In this document: piece after piece, positions 41,657 to 48,680 of the stretch | Position numbering within the stretch: the stretch's first letter is position 1 | How the letters are laid out: each line of letters opens with the position of its first letter | Origin: Planctomycetaceae bacterium | Lineage (GTDB): Bacteria; Planctomycetota; Planctomycetia; Pirellulales; UBA7805 | Reading direction: 5' to 3' | DNA: 50,769 nt | NCBI GenBank assembly: GCA_902630355.1 | Contig: CACOUL010000015.1 | Coordinates: 1-50,769, forward strand | The notes under the pieces: model-generated | Databases searched by the model: none | The model's input: the letters and a program-made list of their open reading frames with translations, nothing else | Told to the model about the DNA's origin: nothing | Program-made: the position numbers and the translations under genes

Positions 41657-42208
41657 CTAGGAGGAGAATTCCGGTGGAGGGGTGGGCGGAGGAAGAAACT
41701 CCGCTGATACGAGTGTGTCGGCTGTAGAGAAGACTACCTGCTGAATGACCGTCAGGCCTTGCCGGGGATCTGCCGGGCGGACACCAGGAACCGTTGCCGG
41801 CAGAGTCCACGGATTGCCGCTGCAATCGGCCGCCGATACCACCTGAACGAGAGCCCCGCGCGACGACTGTCGGCTCGCGCTCGCTGATCGATCGCAACAC
41901 CCGCTCTCGGTTGCTACGACGCTACTGCAACACCGCTCGCCGCGTCGCTGATATTGGGCTACGTAGTCCGGAACCTGGATCTGATGCTCCGCTGCCCAGG
42001 CGAGTTTTTCCTCAAGCGTGTGGCAACAGCAACTCCGCCAGCACTGGTCGGCACTTTTGCAACCGCACGCCGAATTCTCGCACGGGTAACGTACGACGAG
42101 CGAAGTTATTTTCGTTGCAAGCGGAAGCGGAACACCCGCGGCAATCAACAAATAGAGGCCTAGCAGGCCGAGCGTCAACCAGCGAACGACTCGTTTCATT
42201 GAATGCAT
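41657..42208 (-). CDS. Cysteine-rich membrane protein of planctomycete type
   Basis: A 183-residue protein with one N-terminal membrane helix or signal (RWLTLGLLGLYLLIAAGVPL). It is followed by a cluster reading PCENSACGCKSADQCWRSCC then CHTLEEKLAWAAEH, with seven Cys in about 20 residues. A further CC pair, another CC pair and a lone Cys occur later, making 12 Cys in total. It ends in a Pro-rich tail. Cys-dense exported segments like this may bind metals or a cofactor; I recall similar hypotheticals in planctomycetes but no known function. Several ATG starts (42208, 42199) are close together. It is divergent from the E1 gene. Confidence 0.75.
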   Translation of the reverse strand: MHSMKRVVRWLTLGLLGLYLLIAAGVPLPLATKITSLVVRYPCENSACGCKSADQCWRSCCCHTLEEKLAWAAEHQIQVPDYVAQYQRRGERCCSSVVATESGCCDRSASASRQSSRGALVQVVSAADCSGNPWTLPATVPGVRPADPRQGLTVIQQVVFSTADTLVSAEFLPPPTPPPEFSS

Positions 42209-42415
42209 CACTCAGAAGCTTTTGATTCGTATCCCCGCGGGTCGTCACCGCTGATAGCGCGGGCGTTTGACTGATACACGCGACTATCGCACCGTGCATG
42301 CGGAATGTCCAGTGGCGGGTGATCATCCTGCGCGTCTTTTGACGCGATACTTTGTTTGTTTTCTGGCGAGAAGGTGGCGAAACTTTCCGGTCCGCGAAGA
42401 GCCTGTTTTTCGCCG

Positions 42416-42435
42416 TTTTGTATACGTATCGAAAA
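42416..42435. promoter_or_regulatory. Imperfect palindrome, candidate operator
   Basis: The site TTTTGTATACGTATCGAAAA is symmetric in 8 of its 10 base pairs (core ATACGTAT, flanks TTTT/AAAA). It sits upstream of the promoter candidate for E1, between two divergent genes. Confidence 0.35.
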
Positions 42436-42459
42436 ACATTGATCTATCGATTCCCGGTG

Positions 42460-42488
42460 TTGGTGCCTGCCTGCAGAGAGTCTATCAT
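42460..42488 (+). promoter_or_regulatory. Candidate promoter of the E1 operon
   Basis: TTGGTG (42460-42465), a 17-base spacer and TATCAT (42483-42488, five of six consensus bases). Start of transcription would be near 42495, giving a leader of about 55 bases that includes the CCACGT/ACGTGG inverted repeat. Confidence 0.37.
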
Positions 42489-42548
42489 AGGGGCCATCAA
42501 CGCCCACGTGCGGGACAACGTGGCTACAATTTTCAGGGAGGAAGTCCT

Positions 42549-44528
42549 GTGGACAGTGGTCATTTGCAATCCACTTACAACAAACTCCAACTGCTCAGGC
42601 GGATGCTCGTCAGTCGTGAGGGCGACCGACGCGAGGGTGTTTTGTTGCGCCAAAGCAAGGGTTGGTTCCACGTTGGCGCGATGGGGCACGAGGCCCTCTC
42701 CGTGCTTTCGGAACTGCTCCGCAAGGACGATTATCTGTTCGGCTATTACCGCGAGCGGCCCCTGGTGCTGGCACGCGGCATCACGAATAAAGAACTAGCA
42801 CTGGCCTATTTCGCTAAGCGAAGTAGCAGCAGTGGCGGTCGCCAGATGCCCGGTCACCACTCGGACCGCAGTCTCAACGTCTGGAGCGTGCCGACACCCA
42901 CCGGATCAGTTGTGCTGCCGGCGTGCGGCGCTGCCTGGGCCATGCAACTCGAGGGCAAAGATACCATTTCGGTCGCCATGATCGGTGATGCGGCGACCCG
43001 CGAGGGCGAGTTTTTCGAGGCGCTCTGCTTTGCCGCGCAAATGCAACTCCCGGTGGTATTCATGGTGCAGGACAACCGCTATGGGATCAGCACCTGCACC
43101 GAGGACATGAATCCCTTCCGCATGCAAATGGTGGGCGAGGGAATCGATGTCATTCACGTCGATGCCCGTCATCCCGATCGCGTACTGGATGCCGCCGCGC
43201 CCGCGTTCGACAAGGCCCGACGGGGCGAGGGCCCTTCGGTCCTGATGTGCGAGTTGGACCGCCTCTGCGATCACACCTCGAGCGACGACCAGCGAGTTTA
43301 CCGTAGTGTCGAAGAGATCACGGCCATGCACGATCGGGATCCGATCGATGTTGTGGCGCACGAATTAATGGAATCGGGCGAACTGACGGCCGACGATTGG
43401 GAAACGATGAAAGCCGAGGTCGTCGCCGAAGTCGATCGCGACTACCAGGAGGCACAGCAGGCACCCGACCCCCGAGCCGAAGAGCTGACCGATCACTTAC
43501 TCGCGCCGGTACCCGATCCGGGGCCGGTTCCGCTTGAGGGTGGCCGCGACTGGCGGATTGTCGACGCGCTCAATTCCATTTTCAAACACGCGCTCGACAA
43601 CGATCCGCGGACTATCTTTTTTGGCCAAGACATCGAAGACCCGAAGGGTGGCGTATTCGGATTGACCAAGGGACTCTCGACCGCCCATCCGACACGGGTT
43701 GTCAATTCACCGCTGGCCGAGGCAACCATCGTTGGCGCTGCTTGCGGGCTAGCAAGTTACGGGATGCGACCAGTCTTTGAAATTCAGTTTGTCGATTTCG
43801 TGGGGCCCGCCTGGAATCAGTTGAGCCAGAATCTGGCAACGCTTCGTTGGCGGACGGTGTCCGACTGGACCTGCCCGGCCGTCTTCTATATGCCCTATGG
43901 AGCCTACCTTCCGGGCGGATCGATCTGGCACAGCCAGGCGAACGAAGCACTTTTTGCCCACACGCCGGGACTGCGGGTCGTGCTACCGAGCACCCCCGAA
44001 GACGCCGCTGCACTGATGTGGACCGCGCTGCACGCCGAAGACCCCACCGTCTTTCTGATTCCCAAACACCGCTTCCGTAAACCTTTCCCTGTGGCCGAGG
44101 GCATTGTCCCCTCGATCCCCTTCGGCAAGGGCGCGATTCGCCGCGAGGGGACCGACGCGACGATCGTTACCTGGGGCAACTGCGTGGAACAAGCCGAACA
44201 AGCCGCCGAACAACTGACGGGCGATATTTCGATCGAAGTGATCGACCTTCGGAGCCTGGTGCCATGGGACCGTGAACTGGTCCAGACATCTCTCGAAAAA
44301 ACGGGGCGTTTGATCGTGGTCCAGGAGGATGCCGAGAGTTGCAGCTTTGGACAAAAAATCATCTCCGACATGGTGAGCGACCCAGACTCCTGGGGCACCT
44401 TTATGAGTCCACCACAATTGGTTTCCCGCGGCGACGTTCATATCGGTTTCAATCCCATCTACGAATATGCCGCCCTGCCCTCCACCGAGCAGGTCATCGC
44501 TGCGGTACGGCTGACGATGGAAGATTAG
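42549..44528 (+). CDS. Fused alpha-beta 2-oxoacid dehydrogenase E1
   Basis: A 659-residue protein that joins both E1 subunits. The N-terminal half has the alpha features RRMLVSREGDRREGVLLRQS, PGHHSDRSLNVWS and the thiamine-diphosphate motif IGDAATREGEFFEALCF...QDN. The C-terminal half (from about residue 335) has the beta features NDPRTIFFGQDIEDPKGGVF, RVVNSPLAEATIVG and VEVIDLRSLVPWD-like strands. It decarboxylates a 2-oxoacid, probably branched-chain, and hands the acyl group to E2, which follows. The substrate is inferred from resemblance to branched-chain E1. The GTG start at 42549 has GGGAGG eight bases upstream. No E3 is in the window. Confidence 0.92.
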   Translation: MDSGHLQSTYNKLQLLRRMLVSREGDRREGVLLRQSKGWFHVGAMGHEALSVLSELLRKDDYLFGYYRERPLVLARGITNKELALAYFAKRSSSSGGRQMPGHHSDRSLNVWSVPTPTGSVVLPACGAAWAMQLEGKDTISVAMIGDAATREGEFFEALCFAAQMQLPVVFMVQDNRYGISTCTEDMNPFRMQMVGEGIDVIHVDARHPDRVLDAAAPAFDKARRGEGPSVLMCELDRLCDHTSSDDQRVYRSVEEITAMHDRDPIDVVAHELMESGELTADDWETMKAEVVAEVDRDYQEAQQAPDPRAEELTDHLLAPVPDPGPVPLEGGRDWRIVDALNSIFKHALDNDPRTIFFGQDIEDPKGGVFGLTKGLSTAHPTRVVNSPLAEATIVGAACGLASYGMRPVFEIQFVDFVGPAWNQLSQNLATLRWRTVSDWTCPAVFYMPYGAYLPGGSIWHSQANEALFAHTPGLRVVLPSTPEDAAALMWTALHAEDPTVFLIPKHRFRKPFPVAEGIVPSIPFGKGAIRREGTDATIVTWGNCVEQAEQAAEQLTGDISIEVIDLRSLVPWDRELVQTSLEKTGRLIVVQEDAESCSFGQKIISDMVSDPDSWGTFMSPPQLVSRGDVHIGFNPIYEYAALPSTEQVIAAVRLTMED

Positions 44529-44540
44529 TGCACGTTCGTC

Positions 44541-44570
44541 TTGCCTCACGAACCGACTCGTCGATATAGT
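44541..44570 (+). promoter_or_regulatory. Candidate internal promoter before E2
   Basis: TTGCCT (44541-44546), an 18-base spacer and TATAGT (44565-44570, five of six consensus bases) in the 76-base gap between E1 and E2. Start would be near 44577, about 28 bases before the ATG. Confidence 0.35.
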
Positions 44571-44604
44571 ATGCGGATTCGATCACCCCGAACCCGGATT
44601 CACC

Positions 44605-45819
44605 ATGCCCACTGTTGCCATTCGCATTCCTCAACTCGGCGAGGGCCTTCAGGAGTCGCTCGTCATCGAACTCTTTAAGAACGCGGGCGATCAAGTCAAA
44701 CGCGATGAGCCGCTCTACGCCATGGAGACCGACAAAGGGACGATGGACATCGAATCGCCCTACGACGGAGTACTCACCGAATGGCTGGTCGAGGAGGGGA
44801 CGGTCCACAAGATCGGGGCAGCCATCGCCCACATGGAGGTAGCCGACGGGGTCGAAGAGATGGCGGCCGGTCACGGGCCACCCGAACCGTCGGCAGCAAC
44901 GCCCGCAACTGCCACACCCGCAGCTGCCCCGGCCGCTGAGAAAACGGCGGCGGCAGGCCGCAACCGCGCAATCCCCCCGCGAACCCGCCGCTACCTTCGC
45001 GAAAAGGGCCTCGTCGATGTGGCCGATCAAATACCCGCGGCGGGCAACAAACTCACACCCGAGGACATCGACGCCTACCTGGCCAGTGGCGGCGGGACAA
45101 AAGACGAGAGCGCCACGGAGACCGCTACGGAGCTTGGTCCATTTACCGATGACGGCCTCTCCAAAAATCAACAGCGACTCAACTATCGGATGGTGCGGGG
45201 AATCCAACTTTGCGTTCCGGTCGCCGCTTCGCTCGATGTTGACTTTACGGCAATCGAGAAAGCCCGGTCACAACTCAAGGCTAATTTAGGCGATGACGCG
45301 CCAAGCAGCCTGATCATGGTTCTCTGGTGCATCACCCGGGCCATCGAAAGACATCCCGCCTTCCGCAGCACGCTCGTTGATGAGGGCCGGGTTCGCAGAA
45401 CGTTTGACCATGTGAATTTAGGTATTGCCGTAGCCCTCCCGGACGATGTACTACTCACCGCCGTGGTGGCTGATGCCGACACGCTCTCGTGGAGTGACTT
45501 TCCAGCCGCGGTCGCCCGTCAGGTGGAACTTGCCCGCGGCGGCGAAGATCAGGCCAACGCGGCAACTACCCTCAGCGTCTCGAACATCGGTTCACTCGGC
45601 CTGCGGGCCGGGGTGGCCGCCGTGGTGCCCCCGGCGATGGGCACCATCACCTTGGGAAGAATCTTTCAGCGGGCCGTTCCCGATGGGGACTCCTATCGCT
45701 TCACACCCACGGCGACTTTTACTCTCACCTTCGATCACCGTGTGGCCAACGGCGCGGGAGCCGCTAGCTTTTTACAGGAACTGGACCGCGAGATACGAGA
45801 ATTCACCCTGCCCACCTAG
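44605..45819 (+). CDS. Dihydrolipoamide acyltransferase (E2)
   Basis: A 404-residue E2. It has one lipoyl domain with Lys44 in METDKGTMDIE, an Ala/Pro/Thr linker, an E3/E1-binding domain at about residues 122-160 (AIPPRTRRYLREKGLVDVAD) and a catalytic domain to the end. The C-terminal motif reads F-D-H378-R-V-A-N382-G: the usual HxxxDG has Asn where Asp is expected. It should transfer the acyl group from E1 to CoA. The lipoyl Lys is present, so the protein can still be lipoylated. The ribosome-binding site is weak. A P-loop gene starts 21 bases after its stop. Confidence 0.92.
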   Translation: MPTVAIRIPQLGEGLQESLVIELFKNAGDQVKRDEPLYAMETDKGTMDIESPYDGVLTEWLVEEGTVHKIGAAIAHMEVADGVEEMAAGHGPPEPSAATPATATPAAAPAAEKTAAAGRNRAIPPRTRRYLREKGLVDVADQIPAAGNKLTPEDIDAYLASGGGTKDESATETATELGPFTDDGLSKNQQRLNYRMVRGIQLCVPVAASLDVDFTAIEKARSQLKANLGDDAPSSLIMVLWCITRAIERHPAFRSTLVDEGRVRRTFDHVNLGIAVALPDDVLLTAVVADADTLSWSDFPAAVARQVELARGGEDQANAATTLSVSNIGSLGLRAGVAAVVPPAMGTITLGRIFQRAVPDGDSYRFTPTATFTLTFDHRVANGAGAASFLQELDREIREFTLPT

Positions 45820-45840
45820 TGCTTTTACCAGGATGGTTGC

Positions 45841-46428
45841 ATGCGGATCGCGATCTCAGGCTCCCACTCGCTTGGAAAAAGCACGCTCGTACGCGATTGG
45901 ATCGCCGCTAATCCTTCATACCTGCATGAGCTTGAGCCGTATCGCGCGCTGCGGGACTGGTACGACATTGAATTTCGCCAGAAGTCAACCCGACTTCACA
46001 ACGGCATTCAACTCTACTACAACGTCGGCCGCGTGATGCGCTATTCAGGTGCAACTGACGACGTTATCTTCGATCGTGCGCCGGTCGATTACATCGCCTA
46101 TTCACAGTACACCGCCAACCATGGCACGACCGATATCGACGATGCGTTTGTCGAATCGATGGTCCCCATCGTGCGCGAGGCAATCAGGAAGCTCGACATC
46201 CTCATCTTCCTGCCGATCACCGACCGTTGGCAGGTGCCGATGGAGGACGATGGCATCCGTCCGGTGGATCTCGCCTACCGAAGCGAGGTCGATACGGTAT
46301 TCAAGGAAATCTATCGCGATGGCCGCTTTGATGTGCTGCCACCCGACAATGTCCCGCGGCTTATCGAACTCTGGGGACCTCCTGAGGAGCGGGTCGAAAA
46401 ATTAGCACAAGCGATTGCTCACAAATAA
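45841..46428 (+). CDS. NadR-like P-loop NTPase/kinase
   Basis: A 195-residue protein with a Walker A motif G7-SHSLGKST near the very N-terminus, a DRAPVDYIAY segment in the middle and TDRWQVPMEDDGIRP near the end. It resembles the AAA_28/NadR-kinase-like group, which includes nucleotide kinases and DNA- or NMN-related enzymes. Its place just after E2 may mean it works on a cofactor used by the complex, but this is only context. It has no membrane segment. The stop is 90 bases from the convergent PEP-CTERM gene. Confidence 0.8.
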   Translation: MRIAISGSHSLGKSTLVRDWIAANPSYLHELEPYRALRDWYDIEFRQKSTRLHNGIQLYYNVGRVMRYSGATDDVIFDRAPVDYIAYSQYTANHGTTDIDDAFVESMVPIVREAIRKLDILIFLPITDRWQVPMEDDGIRPVDLAYRSEVDTVFKEIYRDGRFDVLPPDNVPRLIELWGPPEERVEKLAQAIAHK

Positions 46429-46517
46429 ATATCGCTAGCCGTTCCGTTCTCTCGCGGCCAGAGCGAACCTCATCAAGTATTAGCCGGCGATTCGCAACAG
46501 AATCTGGGACCGTCGGC

Positions 46518-48587
46518 TTACAAACGTCGACGCCTGTGCCGAGATCCCAGCCAAATGAAAAGCCCGCCCAAGGCGAGTACCGCCGCGGCCGGTTCGGGCA
46601 CCGACATTCCGTCAAAGGAAATCACGACGCTCGTCGCCAGATAACTCACGCTCCAACTGCTGCCGTCGATCCCCGCGACACTGTCAAACGTCCCCGACAC
46701 ACCCCCGTCTGCTTCAAGAATCACAAAAGAGTCGGTGACCGCCGGCATAAACCCATCTTCAAGCTGTAGCAGTAGTGAACCGGCAAGGCTCGCCGAACCG
46801 GAGAGATCGAGAAAATCGTACTCGCTCCCTTGCACCAAACCGCCGACACCGATCGAAAGAGCGCCCCCGGCCGACTGCACGTAGTCACCGGTTACCGCAA
46901 GCGACTCGGGGGCGAGAGTACCAGCCGTATTGGTAACACTCCCGGAAACCGTCCCCTCCCCCAGCAGCGAGCTTCCCGATAACAGCTCAAGCCCTAAAGA
47001 GCCCAAACCGCTCGTGTAAAGCAATCCGCCATTGGTCAACCCGATCGACCCGTGGTTCTCAAACGTAGTCGCCGCAAGGGAAAGACCAGAGCCGCCGCTA
47101 ACCTCGAGTATCCCGCCTGCTTCATTCACAAACGTATCGGGCACGATATACATGGTCCCCGACGTGTTGGCGTGGATCGTCCCCTCGTTGTGGATCGCCG
47201 AGCCGGCACCCGAATCCAGGTAACCCTTCCCCTCTACCGTCACGCCCGAATCGATCGTGAGCACACCGCCACCGGTCGCATAGACGCGGGCATAGTCGGG
47301 AGGCGAGTAAGCACCCCCGGACATCGTGAACGTCGCCGAGCCGCCACCCAACACCGAAAGCGATTGTGTCCCGGCAAAGTAAACATAAGCATCCTTACCG
47401 GTCGCCAGAATCGACCCATCCAAAGCAAGCCCGCCGGTGATCGTGATCCGGTCCTGATTGCCCTCCAACTTCAAGTCACCCTCAAGCGAAAGATTATCGA
47501 TGAACTCACCTGCATCGACCGTCGCATGAATATCGACCAACGAAGTGCCGCCAGTGATCGTTCCGCCCGAAAGGTGAAGCTCACCCACCGCATCGAGTAC
47601 AGCGCCCGTGTTATCCAGGTTGCCGCTCAAGTTGACCGTGCTACCGGAAGCCCGGTTAAACGAACCCTGGTTGATCTTGTCCGTGGTAAAGTCGGTCCCC
47701 AAGGTCAGCGTGCCGCCATCCAGATTGATCGTCCCTTGGTTATCCCAACTCTCACCGCCGAGCGAGAGGCCGGAACCGGAGTCAATCTGCAGCGTCCCGC
47801 CTGCTTCATTCACAAACGTATCGGGCACGATATACATGGTCCCCGACGTGTTGGCGTGGATCGTCCCCTCGTTGTGGATCGCCGAGCCGGCACCCGAATC
47901 CAGGTAACCCTTCCCCTCCACCGTCACGCCCGAATCAATCGTGAGCACACCGCCACCGGTCGCATAGACGCGCGCATAGTCGGGAGGCGAGTAAGCACCC
48001 CCGGACATCGTGAACGTCGCCGAGCCGCCACCCAACACCGAAAGCGACTGTGTCCCGTCAAAGTAAACATAAGCATCCTTACCGGTCGCCAGAATCGACC
48101 CATCCAAAGCAAGCCCGCCGGTGCTCGTGATCCGGTCCTGATTGCCCTCCAACTTCAAGTCGCCCTCAAGCGAAAGACTATCGAGGGTGCTGGGGGTGTA
48201 GGTGGCATCGAGGCCCTCGCTAGTGGTGATCGATCCGCCGCTGAGTGTTCCGCCGGAGAGTGAGAAACTACCAGTGAGGTCGGCCGAGTCGAGAATTTCG
48301 AGCGTGCCGCCGCTCAGCACCAACGCCTCGCTGCTGGTGAGGCTTTTAATCTGGCTCGTGCCGGTCGTCGCGTTGTAGGTAATCACCGGATCGGCCGTGG
48401 GCCGGTCGATGGTCACCACATCGAGCGGACCGTTCGGGGCGACTCCCAGGTCCCAGTTGGCACCGTCGTGCCAGTAGCCACTACTGTCGCTGGTATAATC
48501 AACGAGGACGTCGGCGAGCGACCGTTGCGCAAAGAGCATAGCGACTGCTACGGCGAAGCTGACGCAAGATGCCCTGAAACGTGCCAT
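46518..48587 (-). CDS. Large beta-helix-like PEP-CTERM protein with duplicated segment
   Basis: A 689-residue protein with a signal peptide (MARFRASCVSFAVAVAMLFA). A typical first block reads DYTSDSSGYWHDGANWDLGV, followed by repeated strands rich in Gly, Ser, Thr and Leu that suggest a right-handed beta-helix passenger as in autotransporters. It ends MSVPEPAAAVLALGGLFIWL then RHRRRR, a PEP-CTERM signal. A 390-bp segment occurs twice, in frame, with 8 base differences (see repeats). It is probably a surface or matrix protein. A promoter was not identified. It lies 93 bases downstream of the tricorn protease gene on the same strand. Confidence 0.86.
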   Translation of the reverse strand: MARFRASCVSFAVAVAMLFAQRSLADVLVDYTSDSSGYWHDGANWDLGVAPNGPLDVVTIDRPTADPVITYNATTGTSQIKSLTSSEALVLSGGTLEILDSADLTGSFSLSGGTLSGGSITTSEGLDATYTPSTLDSLSLEGDLKLEGNQDRITSTGGLALDGSILATGKDAYVYFDGTQSLSVLGGGSATFTMSGGAYSPPDYARVYATGGGVLTIDSGVTVEGKGYLDSGAGSAIHNEGTIHANTSGTMYIVPDTFVNEAGGTLQIDSGSGLSLGGESWDNQGTINLDGGTLTLGTDFTTDKINQGSFNRASGSTVNLSGNLDNTGAVLDAVGELHLSGGTITGGTSLVDIHATVDAGEFIDNLSLEGDLKLEGNQDRITITGGLALDGSILATGKDAYVYFAGTQSLSVLGGGSATFTMSGGAYSPPDYARVYATGGGVLTIDSGVTVEGKGYLDSGAGSAIHNEGTIHANTSGTMYIVPDTFVNEAGGILEVSGGSGLSLAATTFENHGSIGLTNGGLLYTSGLGSLGLELLSGSSLLGEGTVSGSVTNTAGTLAPESLAVTGDYVQSAGGALSIGVGGLVQGSEYDFLDLSGSASLAGSLLLQLEDGFMPAVTDSFVILEADGGVSGTFDSVAGIDGSSWSVSYLATSVVISFDGMSVPEPAAAVLALGGLFIWLGSRHRRRRL
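47111..47500 (-). repeat. Internal duplication, copy A (130 codons)
   Basis: A 390-bp segment with a near-identical copy at 47795-48184 (8 differences, about 98% identity). It encodes LEGDLKLEGNQDRIT through DTFVNEAGG. The offset of 684 bases is divisible by three, so both copies are read in frame. Confidence 0.9.
47795..48184 (-). repeat. Internal duplication, copy B (130 codons)
   Basis: The partner of the segment at 47111-47500. Only two residues differ between the copies: Ser/Ile after DRIT and Asp/Ala after YVYF. The recent origin or gene conversion implied by this identity is discussed among the findings. Confidence 0.9.
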
Positions 48588-48680
48588 TGGCCCACACCCA
48601 CAGAGAACGACTGACCCTGAGGACCATTTTAGCCCGCTGGGGCACGTACTGCGAGTATTTTGAAGGGCTTTTTTAGGCCA

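Larger units (their letters stand above)
42209..42548. other. 340-base divergent control region
   Basis: No coding frame with a believable start is seen apart from the E1 gene's own extension. It holds a 20-base imperfect palindrome (42416-42435), a promoter candidate (42460-42488), a CGCGTC/GACGCG hairpin with a TTTT loop (42331-42346) and a CCACGT/ACGTGG inverted repeat (42504-42523) just before the E1 ribosome-binding site. Confidence 0.55.

Noticed and set aside
47111-48184. Possible CRISPR or tandem repeat array
   Set aside because: Only two copies of a long coding segment exist and the offset is a multiple of three. There are no short repeats with unique spacers.
47052-48263. A 403-codon plus-strand frame opposite the beta-helix PEP-CTERM gene
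   Set aside because: It is the antisense of the Gly/Ser/Thr-rich gene and has the same duplicated segment. The minus-strand product has a signal peptide and a PEP-CTERM signal, so the plus-strand frame is a shadow.
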